Source: Lunularia cruciata
Lineage: Eukaryota; Streptophyta; Marchantiopsida; Lunulariales; Lunulariaceae
NCBI GenBank assembly: GCA_948567375.1
Contig: OX419758.1
Coordinates: 12,405,001-12,469,000 of the forward strand
Direction: 5' to 3'
DNA length: 64,000 bases
Under the pieces are notes generated by a model. It worked only from the letters and a program-made list of their open reading frames with translations. It was not told the DNA's origin and did not search any database. This document shows, one piece after another, positions 22,808 through 34,442 of this stretch. The stretch's first letter is position 1. Every line of letters begins with the position of its first letter. The position numbers were made by a program, and so were the translations under genes.

Positions 22808-23985
22808 TTTGGCATGATCTCCTTCAAGAGGCTTCCCTAACCTCACATTTTCTGAAGGCAAGACAATTCCAAAGGTATGAAAACCCAAAGGAAAGCTTTG
22901 CCATATGAATGTGAAATTTCCTTCCCTTTGTATCTTTTCCTTAAGTTGGAAGAAGGTTGTAACTCAATTTCCCAAAGCCAAACAACCCTTTGGAAAAATG
23001 CATCACCTTTCAAAGTTAGGTCTTTTTTTATACACTTGCTATTCTCATATTCTTACATCTTGCTTACTTCAATGCTATAGGCTCTAACATGGCCATCAAG
23101 GCATTACTCTTAGGTAGTTGCCTTTGGGTCCAAGGCTCAAACACACAAGGATACGAGACTTAACACTACAAAGATTTGATAGATAGTAAAAACACCAAGG
23201 AATAGAAGCTACACAAGACTTTGATAAACATGACAAAGAGCTCAAGGCTTGTTTCACTTATTAACTAGAAAATTGGACATTTGGCACGTCAAGTGTTGAG
23301 CTCAAATGCTCTACTACTTAGAACTAAACATTATGTCTATTGGCTACACCTATTGAAATAATAACTATGAACAAGTGAACACCCCTTTGGAAATAGCATG
23401 ATTGACTCTTCAGGCTTTGGAGTCCTACCTAAGGAAAATTCCTAACTCCTAAAACTTCTCAATTATCTTACCAACCATCTTCTTTAATTGATCTACCACA
23501 TCTCCTATTTTAGTTCTCAAATATCTCAAGTTTCTATAGTTTTACTTTCTAACTTAGTGGCAAACTTTATTGTGGCTTTGTCCCACTTCTTCCCTTTACT
23601 CTTTTACAAACTACCTATTTACTCTTTTACTCCTAAGCTTCTATAATAGTTTATTCTCATATTCTTCTAAGAAATATTCACTAAACTCATTTATCACTAA
23701 TTATAACTCCTTACACAATTCTAATACATTCATCTTTGGACTTAACATCTTGCCTTGAATTTTTGATCCAATTCCTTTGGATTCTACACCCACTCCTATC
23801 TTTGTGATTGTTAGATTTGTCAATGTGCTAGCTTACACCTTCTTTGGATGAGCCATAGCCTTTGTCATCTCCTTTTTTAGTTGATTCATGCCATTGAATT
23901 CCACCTTCAACTTCCTAATCTTCCTCACTTTTTCATTTTGGAATAGTACCCACTCCACTTCTACCTTGAGTTTAGATGTGATAAT
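22808..23985. other. Unassigned spacer
   Basis: No convincing gene. On the minus strand around 23800-23980 a short stretch reads as a Lys/Glu-rich segment (KLKVEVEWVLFQNEKVRK), possibly the tail of a decayed coiled-coil ORF. Confidence 0.4.
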
Positions 23986-24470
23986 TGTAACAATATAGAG
24001 TTTATAGATGAGTTAGTTGAGACTAACAAAGTAACAAATAGGCCAAATTAGCCAAGAATGATAAGAATTTTCTAAAAGCATCTAAGAAGCTTCTTGGTAC
24101 CTTCCAAGTATCAAGTAATATGTATGCCAAGTAGGTGACTTCTAGGAGGAAGCTTCTTAGGAAAATAGATATCAAGTAGATGGTTTCTAGAAGGAAGCTT
24201 CTTGGGAAGCTTCTCAACTAGCTTTACTAGCATGCCAAGTAGGCGGCTTCTAGAAAGAAGCATTTCAAGAAGCTTCTTGGTTAGCTTAGCTTACAATCTA
24301 AGATGATGGTTTTTAGGAAAGGTCTAGAGAAGCTTCCCAAAGGCCTATTCTCTATAAATACCAAAGCACAAGCTCATACTAGGCATTTGGAGTTTCCCTC
24401 ATTCAAGAGTCTCAATGTGATCTTTCACTCTGGTCTTCCATCCTCACATTTCTCTCTTTGGTCTTTTACA
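23986..24470 (+). repeat. Family B LTR 2, isolated
   Basis: It starts TGTAACAATATAGAG and ends TCTTTTACA. It carries TTCAAGAAGCTTC at 24264-24276, a perfect three-unit heat-shock element, and TTCTAGAA modules. TATA CTATAAATA lies at 24352-24360. The flanks (ATAAT and ACAAC) do not match and no primer site follows, so it is an eroded solo or truncated LTR. Confidence 0.85.
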
Positions 24471-24499
24471 ACAACAATCCAAATTTCTAATCTCCTTTG

Positions 24500-24780
24500 A
24501 CTCCATATCTTGTTTATTGTAGCTAAGGCCATATCCACCACATTTTGGGTTTCCACAACATCCTTCCAACTTAGGGAACTTTCTTCTTCAACTCTTTGAT
24601 CTCCTTGGCTTGAATTGCTATTTACTCTTGTAATTTCCCAATTTGTTGCTTCAACATCTATAGCTCAATTTGAGCCGCATATACTAATGACTAAGCCTTG
24701 TTATATTCTTGACTAGCCTCTTCTAGTTATTATTGTAGGATAGTGTTAAGAAATTTGTGGTGCCAAAACGAGTTTGTCTG
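24500..24780 (-). pseudogene. Minus-strand coiled-coil ORF fragment
   Basis: Read on the minus strand this gives hydrophilic heptad-like sequence (LKQQIGKLQE, then IAIQAKEIKELKKKVP) interrupted by stops. It is not the family C ORF as far as I can align. No function can be assigned. Confidence 0.35.
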
Positions 24781-24899
24781 GACGTTGGAGTAGTAGTGTT
24801 GGCAATCATAGTTATTTTAGTAGTTGCACTTGGACTACTTGCACATGGACTACTTGATGGTGGCCGGATTTCATGTTAGGGCTACTTATCACAAGGTGA

Positions 24900-25180
24900 G
24901 ACCCACTATCACTTGCATTGTTTGCACCATCAAATATGCTATCAATGGTGCCTTTAGGGATAGAGATCTAGGTCAAGAAAAAGGTATAATTTTGAAGTAC
25001 AACTCCAAAGAGCTCATTTCTTTGATGTTGAGCTTTTGAGTTCCTAGCTATGATGGAGAAAGGTCAATGAGCATCATATTGAGTCTCTTAGCTAGAGTGA
25101 GTGTGGTTTGATTATTGGTAGATTTTGAATGAAGGATTGAGTACAGACCTAATTTGAGTGGAAGAATGAACTCATTACAT
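24900..25180 (+). repeat. Dispersed repeat, copy 2
   Basis: Diverged copy of 12430-12700 in the same orientation, sharing CTCATTTCTTTGATGTTGAG and the GAGTTCCTAGCTATG block. Confidence 0.6.
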
Positions 25181-25517
25181 CAAAGCAGTGAGAGAAAGGA
25201 GGAATTTGGATGCAAGAATTGAGTGCATTGGTGGTATCTCCAAGCTTAGTTGATTGGATCATGGTCCTAGATTTCCTTGAGAGTGATCATGTGTGGAATC
25301 TCTATTTAAGTCGATGTAGATTTTGTAGTGGAGTAGACAATGTATGGAAGCGCTAGCCAAATTTATGAGAATTGCATCAATTTGAGACACTAGGTGTTTC
25401 ATTTGAGCCCAAGGAAGTGAAATCAAGGTAGATTTGATGCAATTAAGTCCAAAATTGGAGGTAGATTAGGGATTTAGAGATCTCAATCCTCTCAATTTAG
25501 CCCAGGTTGATAGTTAG

Positions 25518-28500
25518 TGTGGTACCTAAATTTTTATTTTTTTTCTTATTTATGAAGAAGAAGTGTATAGACAAAGTCGTATTGTGCATGTATGGCATTA
25601 AATGGCAAAGAATGGTGTCTTTGGGTTGTAACCCAAGGTAAGTGACTTCATGTTAGAAGACAAAGTACTCAGATGGGTCCTATCAGCATTCAATCCAAAG
25701 TAAGGAGACTTTGTCTCAAGGATGCTCAACCTGAGGCAAGGATAGTGTAACAACTTTCCTTTAAGGTTGGACATTCAAGAAGGTACCGCACATAAAAATG
25801 GCTGGCCTATGAGCAAGGGAAAATTGACATTGACAGGAGCATGTAGACAATGTGATTTCTTGGTAGAAGCTCAAAGTGAAGAAAGATTGAGGAGACATGC
25901 CACTATAAACTTTGGGATAGAGACAAAGAGATGACAAGTAATTTCCCATCACCATTAAGGAGTCATCTCAAGGGAGATTGAGGAAAAGGGAGTATAGAAA
26001 GAGACGTGCTTGTGCATCAAGAAGAAGTCAGGAGAGTTAGTCCAGGAGACGGGCAAAAGAATAGTCACCAACCTAGAGTGGAGGAGAGTAAGATGGGAGG
26101 TGGAAAGAAGAACTTGGAATTTGTGGTGAGAAATCATGCAATTTGGAGGTTGGATGTGATCATAAGAATCAAAGTCTTGAGCAAGCTTTGGATCACATTT
26201 ATGGCGTGGAAATGGACCCTTAGTTTTCCAAGTTTCATGACCAAGATCATTGAGAGTAAGTGTCTGGACGGACTTAAAGTAGAGGGTAAGAGAAGAAATC
26301 CAGCTCGATGGACAAAGTCGGAATGGATGTTAGTACTCAAAAGAGGAGGGGGGGGGTGAGGAGCAAGGAGCCATCTTCTTGGGGAGAGGAGAGGTAGCTG
26401 AAGAAACCCAAGAGGTGCAAGACACTTTTTCTTCAAAACGCACAAAGAATGGTTATAAAGTTGAGAGTTACAAGGACCCTATGAGGAGAGGTATCATAGG
26501 AGCAATGATGGCTATCTTCAAGCCGGAGCAAACCACTTATGTGATGAAACATCAAGTGGTGTTTTTCCATAAGTTGTTTGTAGTGAAACCAATCAATTGG
26601 GCAAAGTGCTTTCATCAACATACAAGATAGATGGTGTGGAATTTGAGGGATAAGTCACCTCCACACTACATTGTGCCATTTGCAAGCCACTTTTATTCGG
26701 GATTAAATCTGTTGAATGTGGTGGAACAACACAAGATGGTGTTGTACTTCCATCGCGACTTAAGAAGAGATGTTGATGCGGAGGAGCAATAATACATTCT
26801 TTAGATCAAGAGCAATGATGAGTACTACATGTAGATGGGGTAGAGTGTGTGATTGGCAGTGAATGCTCCAACGTCCAAGAAGAGGAGTCAACCAGAAGAA
26901 GAAGTAGCATCAACAAGACCTCAGAAGACGAGGAAAGTGAACCCAAAGAAGGACCTGGTGGTAATTGTGTTGTCGGGAGAAGAATCAGAAGGGGAAGCCA
27001 AGTACAAGTCAGAAGACTTTAAGAGAGAGGAAGAACCCAAACTTTCATTGCATAGTGGTGAAGTGAGTAGTGAGAATGAAGATGGAGTGGAGATGCAGCC
27101 GGTACCAACAGAAGAAGAGAGAAAGCTGGAGAGGGTAGAAGAAAATAACCCAAATTTGGAAGACAAAGTTCCAGAGAAAGAGGAGAAGAAGGTTATCATT
27201 CAGAGAGGTGTCCACTCTCAAAGAAAAGAAATGGATGAGGCGGGGCCAAGTAGAAGAAAAGAAATGGAGAGGGAGTTCAGGGGGCAAGCAATCCATTCCA
27301 ATAAGGCAACTTTGGTTGAAGAGAAGAGTGTCAGGCAAAGAAGAAGCAAAGAAGGAGAAAAGCCTGCAAGCAAAAGTGAATCAAAGTAGAGGAGTGGAGT
27401 ATCTATGGGAGATTGTTTGCCCATTGCTGATAAAGCTGGAGGAGAAGAAGAAAGATATGCAGTCGGAGTATCCGGAGGTAAAGATTGTGTTGCAGGTGTT
27501 GGTGAGGTTAGAAGAAAAGAACTTGGAGTTGAAGGAGAGTATAATCCAAGGAGAGGAGCAAAAGGAGGTACTACGAGTAGATGCAATAGAACAGAGTCAA
27601 GTAATTGAGAACTTAAAGAAAGAAGTGGGAAGTAAAGAGATAATAATAGAGCAAAATATCATAGCCAAGGAAAGACAAATAGCTGAGTATGAAATTTTGA
27701 AACAATAGTTTGTTGATTCATGATTAGAGATCATCCATGCTATGGCAAGAGTAGCAAAGAAGGAGCAAGAGCTCTATAGAGTGATGTAGAGTGTAGAAGA
27801 GAAGAAGCAGCTTTGGCAAAGAGAGTTAACAATGAGGTATAAAGAAGAATAAAGATTGAGGGAGTTACTTTGTAATTTGGAAGAGAAGGTAGTGCAAAAA
27901 GAGAAGGAGAAGGAGACTATGAAGGCTGAATTTGAGGAGGAGCTAGCAATGTATCGAGAAGATTGGCATGCAGATCAGGAACGTGAAAGAAGAATGAGCT
28001 TGAACCGTTGAAGGAGATAGTAGTGAAGATGAATGCAATGTTGAGTATAGACGCTAGTGTAAGGATTGAAGAAACAAGGTTGCACAAGTTAAGATTGTTG
28101 GTGCAGGAGACAAGGAGAAGAAATGCAAAAGATAAGGACTTGAATGCTTTGTTGATTAGTCTCAGAGCTTGTGTAGATAGGAAGATATTGGAAGTGGAAG
28201 ACAACATCACAATTAGATTAGATTTAGTTGAGTTAGAGATAGATAAACTTTGGAAGGATGTCAGAGAGAAACCCAAAGTAGAAGAGATAGGAGTACAAAT
28301 ATCTTTGGAGTTGCCATTGGAGATATTAGAGAAAGGTGGGTTGTAGGGAGAAGATGTGTGTAGATTACACATGATAGGAATTGTAGGTCAAGAAGAAGAA
28401 GTAGTAGAATTGGTAGAAGAGTTAGTAGTTGTGAAACCCGAGGATAGAGTAGTATGTGAGGTTACTTTGGGATTAGAAGCAGAGGAAGAAGTAGACATCA

Positions 28501-29268
28501 AATTGAAGTAGTAACAGTTTTTAGATTTGAAGAGGCAAATATGAAGAGGTGCATATGAACAATATAGTTGTTAGCAATTGTTGATTGCTCTACTATTTAA
28601 AAGTGGCATTCATAGTAGAATGTTGTTCAATGCTCATAATTTCTGAGAATAGATAAAGCAAAGTGCTATGAAGTAGTACTTGTCACTTGAGCTTAATTCT
28701 AAGTATCAATGCTGTGTGTGTGTGTTTATGAGTGTTTGGAGAAATTTGAAGTGCAAGTCAATGTGCTTGTTGGATGTTAGATTCCGTAGCCTTGATCTTC
28801 ATTCTGTGTGTTTGATTTTGAGTGAAGAGCAATCAGAATAATGCCTTGACAGATCTAAGAGGAATTGTAATGTTGGTAGTATTTTGTAGTTGTGAATGCA
28901 ACACAATGTTGATGTGAAGTAATTTTGATTGAGGAAGTTTTGCCTTTAGTATAGGGGTGGAACACAATTCTGAGACAAAGTTGTTTTGTAGTGAAGTGCC
29001 ATTTTCAAGAGAGACTGCATCATCACAATCAAGATTGTTTGGAAAGATTTGATGGAGTTGTGATTAAGTATGACATTTTTGTGTGATGAGACTGCAAGTC
29101 AGTGCTTGTTAATCTCTTCTGGGTGTGGTTTCTACCTAAGAGACTAAAGAAGAAGAACCACATTTGTGATATTTGACTTTGTATTTGACAAATTCTGAAT
29201 CGTATCTTTGCGGGAACAAACTTTACTTACATGATTACCGCAAAAGTGATGTTTGCTGAGTTGGCATA
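25518..29268 (+). mobile_element. Family C unit 1 (3.75 kb, TG...CA-like, 5-bp target duplication)
   Basis: The unit begins TGTGGTACC and ends GTTGGCATA. It is flanked by GTTAG at 25513-25517 and 29269-29273. The empty-site context is supported by a related sequence at 29447-29490 that runs uninterrupted through TTGATAGTTAGT. I find no direct terminal repeat inside it, although the ends resemble LTR outer ends. It carries a decayed ORF (see next entry) and, toward the right, a TATA-like CTATTTAAAAG near 28591 followed by a conserved non-coding tail shared with 58190-58872 and 63100-63788. It is either a giant solo LTR containing an ORF or a non-autonomous element of unknown class. Confidence 0.75.
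26388..28346 (+). pseudogene. Family C conserved coiled-coil ORF, copy 1
   Basis: The product is not recognised. An N-terminal block reads YKVESYKDPMRRGIIGAMMA, then TTYVMKHQVVFFHKLF and INWAKCF. After stops it continues PPHYIVPFASHFYSGLNLL. A long Glu/Lys-rich low-complexity region follows (26853-27389), then coiled-coil-like heptads (27208-27708). A conserved C-terminal block at 28008-28346 reads LHKLRLLVQETRRR, KDLNALLISLR and DRKILEVEDNI. Copies 2 and 4 keep the same blocks. The C-terminal frame is intact here but the rest has stops (for example 27706, 27785). No RT, transposase or helicase motif is visible. It might be a Gag-like or accessory protein, which is speculation. Confidence 0.65.
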
Positions 29269-29560
29269 GTTAGAAAAGGATTTGGTGGCCAACCAAATGT
29301 AGAGGAGGACATGTGTAAAATTGGGAAAGGTTGTCCAGATTTGGAGGTCAAGTTGGCAAAGTTTGTCCAAAGTTAGAGGTTGCTTAAATTGCCCTAGTTA
29401 GTGCTCAAGTTGGTGAATCTTGGGCAAATTTGGAGAGGGTTTGAATTAGAGATCCCCATCCTCTCAATTTGGCCCATGTTGATAGTTAGTAGAGGATTTG
29501 ACTATCAACCAATTGTAGAGGAAATGTGTCAGATTGACAAAGGTTGTCCAAATTTAGAGA
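29269..29560 (+). repeat. Diverged ~215-bp tandem duplication around the C1 target
   Basis: The right flank of C1 (AGTTAG, then GGATTTGGTGGCC, then AAAGGTTGTCCAG) recurs from 29487 as AGTTAG, GGATTTGACTATC and AAAGGTTGTCCAA. The left flank at 25477-25517 likewise recurs at 29447-29490. The locus therefore held at least two tandem units before C1 landed in one. Confidence 0.65.
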
Positions 29561-29760
29561 GAGGGTTTGAGTTGGCAAGAAGAAAGGTCTCATTTTCATT
29601 TAGAGGCTTTAAGGCATTTGGCTATGGGCTAGAGAGGTAATATGGCTCAATTTGGGCATTTAGAAACTTCAAGGCATAAGCTATATTGCTAGCATGAGAC
29701 TAGCTATTTTAATGAGTTTTTAGTCATCATTTGGTAAAATTTTCTCACCTTTCTAGATTG

Positions 29761-29831
29761 TATGCAACAAGGTTTGAACCTTAGATCTTTGATTCCTAGA
29801 TTTGTGCTCTAGCCAACTGGTCTATCCTCAA
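29761..29831 (-). repeat. tRNA-like sequence, probable SINE head
   Basis: On the minus strand an A-box-like TAGACCAGTTGG (29813-29824) and a B-box GGTTCAAACC (29771-29780) are spaced 44 bases start to start, exactly as in a tRNA gene. The D-arm is partly mispaired and the anticodon and acceptor stems do not pair. It is therefore a tRNA-derived relic or SINE head rather than a functional tRNA. Confidence 0.55.
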
Positions 29832-29849
29832 TTTTTATCCTAGTGATTG

Positions 29850-29892
29850 GTTGATTGATACCTATACACATGATTGATACCTATACACATTT
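29850..29892. repeat. Tandem duplication of a 20-bp word
   Basis: GATTGATACCTATACACAT occurs twice back to back. Nothing else is seen in this spacer. Confidence 0.9.
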
Positions 29893-30479
29893 GGCTAGGA
29901 AAGGTAGTTTGATCTTATCCTTGGTGATCTTGGTAGCTTAGGAGTAGGTAAACATTCATATTATATCAAAAGCCAAATGTTGATAGAGTTAATCTGGTGT
30001 TGATTTATGAGGTGTTTCATTTAGACTTCTTGTGATTAGACCTCCTCCATTCTTTGCTTCTTGTTTATGTACCATGTTTGTGTTAGATGCTCTAACTTTA
30101 GAGTATTGGTGTGCTCTTGATAGTGAAGCTAGAGTGATGATCAATCAAATTACCTATGTTTCTCTATGATGAGACAAGAAGTGATGACTTATAGACAATG
30201 AGAGTGTGTGTTGTGATGGTAAGTTATAGGTCACCCTTTCTCTTAGTGTAGTTGTCACAGTTAGAGCTACATTAGTGAGTGATGTTTAGTTCATGGTGGC
30301 ACTTAGTGGTGGCACTTGATGGTGATCCTTGGTGGAGTACTTGTGGTGGTAACGGTTGTGGTTTGAGTTACATTGTCACGGTGGGTTCTTTGGGGATTCT
30401 AGAGGGAAATTGTCATAAAGTAAGACTAGGTCAACATTGTAACCTATTGTGTCTTTTTTGTGGTATTATTTTCTTTTTA
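29893..30479. other. Unassigned spacer
   Basis: No motif recognised. The frame at 30279-30614 is Trp/Gly/Cys-rich and overlaps minus-strand integrase, so it is not a gene. Confidence 0.45.
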
Positions 30480-31800
30480 GCTAGAGTGCCTTTGTGTTTT
30501 CTGAGGAATCATCACTCTTCTCTTCCAAATACATTAATTGATGAATTTGTAAGTCCTTACTTTCTTCCTCTCTTAAGCTTTCTTCCAAGAAGATGCAATA
30601 AGAGTGCACTTTAAATTCAAACAATAAAATAGGATACAACCCATAAGTGAGAGAGTAGAGTGTTTGCTTGGTGGTTATTTTCTTTGTTGTCCTATAAGTC
30701 CATAAGGCCATTGGAAGCTTTGTATCCCAATTTTATGCATAATTGACCATTACTTAATTTATAATCTTGCATAAGAGTCCATTTGCCTTCTACGGTAGCA
30801 CCTTGGCCTTCAGATTATATGGAGTTGTTTTTTTCTTGTGTTGGATATGAAAGGGTTGTATCAATGATTCTACCAATGTATTAAGGAAGTGCATTCCCCA
30901 GTCATTGACTAATTCAAGTGGATATCCATACCTTGATATGATGCTCCCAAAAACAAATTCTGCCATTGTATTTGTGCCATCTTTTCTTGTAGCTTCTACT
31001 TCCACCATTTTGGTGGCATAATTGATGCATTAAAAAATTTATCTCTTTCATGTAGTCTTCATGGATGGTTGGATAGGACCAAGAAAATCTATGCTCCACT
31101 TTTCAAATGGAAACAAGAGAAGGATAGGTCTTAGCGGCCATTGAGTAAAAAGAGTGAACTTTCCAATCCTTTGGGAGGCATTGCACCTTGTATATATTCA
31201 TGTTGTCATAAATTTTTGGCCACCAAAAACCTTGTGGTAATTTTATTTTTCTTAATATTATTCTTGATAGCATAATGCTTTGGATGCTTTTGAGTGTAGG
31301 GATTTGATTACTCCTCTAACCTCACGCAATTCAAGGTACTTTTGGAGGGTTAAACACCTAACTTAAAATTAAAATTCCACTCTTTAGCTGGTAGGGTTCA
31401 AAATCATAGAAAAAGATTGCCCTTTGTTCCAAGTCTATCCCTTTGGGACATTGCAAAGTCCAGAGGTAATGGTATTTCTCATCATACAAAGTCTGTCTTG
31501 TAGTAATGAATTGGAACAATTCATCATATGGAAATCATCCTTCATAGGATCTAATTGCTCCTTGGTTTCTAGCCTACATAGGTAGTCCACATTTCCATGT
31601 TTAACACATATCCTTACATGTACTATATAAGTTAATTCTTGTAGCAAAAGCATCCATTGTGCTATCCTATTTGATAAGTTTGCCTTCTTTGCTAAATGTT
31701 GCAAGGAATAATGATCAACATGGAATATAAATTCATATCCAAACAACTAGTGTCTTAAAATTTTTACAAACATATACCATGCCTAAGACTTCTCATTCCA
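30480..31800 (-). pseudogene. Minus-strand gypsy RNase H-integrase relic (family F)
   Basis: Read leftward: RNase H in 31435-31746 (FIFHVDHYSLQHLAKKANLS, then RIAQWMLLLQELTYIV), integrase zinc-region relic (GFWWPKIYDNM), core entry FEKWSIDFLGPI near 31060-31100, and EATRKDGTNTMAEFVFGSII. The second Asp is in ELVNDWGMHFLN (30790-31008). ALWTYRTTKKITTKQTLYSL and YGLYPILLFEF follow at 30481-30711. The motifs resemble plant non-chromodomain gypsy integrases. It has multiple stops and frameshifts and no detectable LTR. It is distinct from families A, B and the PHD family. Confidence 0.82.
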
Positions 31801-31835
31801 TTGTGGAGTAATTTTAGAGTGGACAACTACCTATT

Positions 31836-32230
31836 GGCAAAATAGATGGGATAGATGTCAAAAATTTCAAAGCCAATTTTGGAGGTCTAAAAAAATGAAT
31901 TAGATGGAGTGGAATCTTCTGCCAAATGGGAAAAAGACTTGCCTTCTCTTCCTTCACTTTGTCTTGTTGAGATCTTTCCAATGGTACCACTTCCATACTA
32001 TTCTGAGCTTTCTACAAGAAGATTCTCAAAAGATTCCCTATAGTTAAAATTTATGACCGACTAGATGGGACCCAAGCTGACATGTCACCAACCCATGGAT
32101 CTAATCTAAGGATATAGCACCCTTGGAAGGGATATTATCCATTATACAATAAATTCAAAGTGCTCCTTTGAAGCATTAGAGTATTGATGAATTAAACCTT
32201 GTGTTTCTCTTGTCCTTGGAACATCATAAT
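31836..32230 (+). repeat. Family D LTR, diverged copy 4 (partial)
   Basis: It aligns collinearly with the right half of D1 (22380-22790): CCAATGGTACCAC, ACAAGAAGATTC, AAAAGATTCCCTATAG, GACATGTCACC and TTATACAATAAA. It is much older than D1 and D2. No matching ends are visible. Confidence 0.7.
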
Positions 32231-33069
32231 AATATTAGAGTAGGTATTTAATCCAAGTGAGTGGATCACCTCTCTTGGAGGAACAAGGGCTATTGAGATT
32301 GAGTTATTTTGATGGTAGAAAATTAGTGTAATTGATAGATTAGATGTTTGAGAGAGAGGATAGGATAGATGCTCTTGGAGTACAATTTTTTGCACCTCAT
32401 TTTCCTTTCTTGAATCCACTCCAGATCAAGATTATATACATCCAAGATGAGCAAGTGAGAGTATATCTTGCTTAACATTTTGGAGAAAAGTTCATGGATG
32501 TAGTAATGAGTTTGCCAAACTTTGTGATTCTACATGTTGTGATATATGATAAAGAGTGCGACTTGACGATTTACATATTATTATGATGCAATGGATCTGA
32601 ATAAACCAAATCTTCTCTTTTTCAATGCTCAAATAGAAATTATTATGTAGTTTGACCAAAAGTGGTATTTAGGGATTTCATAATCTATAAGTTTGGTGAG
32701 GTAAATTTTCAATAGTGATAGCCTCTAAGGTCCCAATATTAATCCCAATCATCCATGTTCTCTTCTAAGTGATCATATTGACCCACTATTGAAGTAGGAA
32801 TTATCAATTGAGCATCTATTGTGTATAAAAATTATAAAGCCATAGTTGTAGGATCCCATGCAAGGAATGCAAGAGATGTTGAATGAGTTTTGAGAGATCA
32901 AGATGACAATGGTGGCATTATAAAGTCAATTATGTACCTTTAGGAACAATTATGTAATGCAAGAAGAGGAATCATCCCAAAACCCAATAATAGTGGCCAA
33001 AGTACCTATAGAGTCACTCATGACAATGACATTAACCCCAATCAACAATCAACCTACATTGTTACTATG
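32231..33069. other. Spacer upstream of family E relic
   Basis: No gene recognised. It may contain the eroded 5' LTR or leader of the element that follows. Confidence 0.4.
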
Positions 33070-34440
33070 GATGAAGAAGACATGCAACATTGAGTCTTAC
33101 AAGTGACAACATTCCATGGGAGTAATGGAAAACTTGATCTCAAGAATGAATTAATGTTTTTGATTATTCAAAATAGAGATCATTGATCATTCTATGGGTG
33201 TGTTTGCATGTGAGTACCTGACCAATAATGCACTCATATGTTATGATGCTTTGGAATGATTAGTGTTGGTAGAAGGAAGAGAGATCACTTGGACTGCAAT
33301 GCAAGAAGAGTTATTGAAGAATTTCTAATATGTGGATTCTATGTAGATAGTTCAAATGTGACTATGGGTTTGAAGCAAAAGAATAGCATACAAGAATGTG
33401 TGGAGGCATTTTTACAAGTGTAAAAAAAAGTAAAAAGCACCTATTTTAGAAATTAATAATTTTTTTTGATATATAGATCTTGATAACCGTATGAGGCCAA
33501 CAAAAGCTCTTGACAATCTTAAACAGGCATTAAAAGAGAAAATGAGTGTTACCAAGAGGTAATGGTACAAAATCCTCATATTATTTTGAAAACCATTGTG
33601 TGTGCTTAGAGAATAAGGTAGTGCAATTGGAGGAGATGTAGGGGTAGTGCAAACACAACACTATTGGATTAAAACACCATACTTTGGTAGACCAATTCTT
33701 ATGGAATTGGGCAACATTAATTTTTTAGATTGAGGAGCACAACCACTCCAAGGAGAATAGTGAAGTGTTGAAGAAAGGAGAAACGGGGTCCATGAGGAGA
33801 AGAGACTTGAGCAAAACAATTATGTTGTAATAAAATTGTATCCTATTTGGGCTCATTGCCATCAATAGTTACGCCCACCTTCCTAGCTGCCCTAGGCCTC
33901 CATATAGGCCACCTTCAAACAACTTGGAGAGACAAATCAAAGAAGAGGATGTTGCAATCACCCTAGAAAATTTTTTTATTGCTAGTGAACATATCTTGTA
34001 TACTTATTGGCTCAATAGAGAGGAGTAAAAAGGAGGAGGAGGAATAGGACAAGTGTACAAAAGTTGAGGAAGATAAATGCATACTTGATTATTATAAACA
34101 AAGTCCTAATAGATAATCAAGTGAGAATATTAATAGACCTCAGAGAAATAAATAATTTCTTCTCTTGCTTTATTGTAATAAGGTTGGGGATAGAATGGAG
34201 AGGATTGACTACCTAATGGTCAGATGGAGAGGATTGAATTGCTGCCTAGAAAGATGATACTCTCTATAAGAAAGTATTAGGAAGGAATTGAGTGGCAAGT
34301 GATACAATTAACTTGCTATGATATGATCTTATGCATATCATTGATGGAGCAATACAACACCACAATGGATTGGAGCAGGGAAATAGTGAGAACAAGCTAA
34401 TGGAAGATATTTGGAGATAGAGAAAAATCCCAAAGGCAAG
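33070..34440 (+). pseudogene. Family E gag-protease remnant
   Basis: It lies immediately upstream of a gypsy RT in the same orientation. Short stretches look gag-like in composition (charged, with Trp) but stops are frequent, and no zinc knuckle or protease triad can be pinned down. The assignment rests mainly on position. Confidence 0.45.
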
Positions 34441-34442
34441 CA

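Noticed and set aside
26134..28372. Several long minus-strand frames over family C (for example 27218-27586, 27917-28372)
   Set aside because: They are antisense shadows of the Glu/Lys-rich plus-strand ORF, giving Ser/Leu/Phe-rich nonsense.
29761..29831. Functional tRNA gene
   Set aside because: A and B boxes are present but the acceptor and anticodon stems do not pair.
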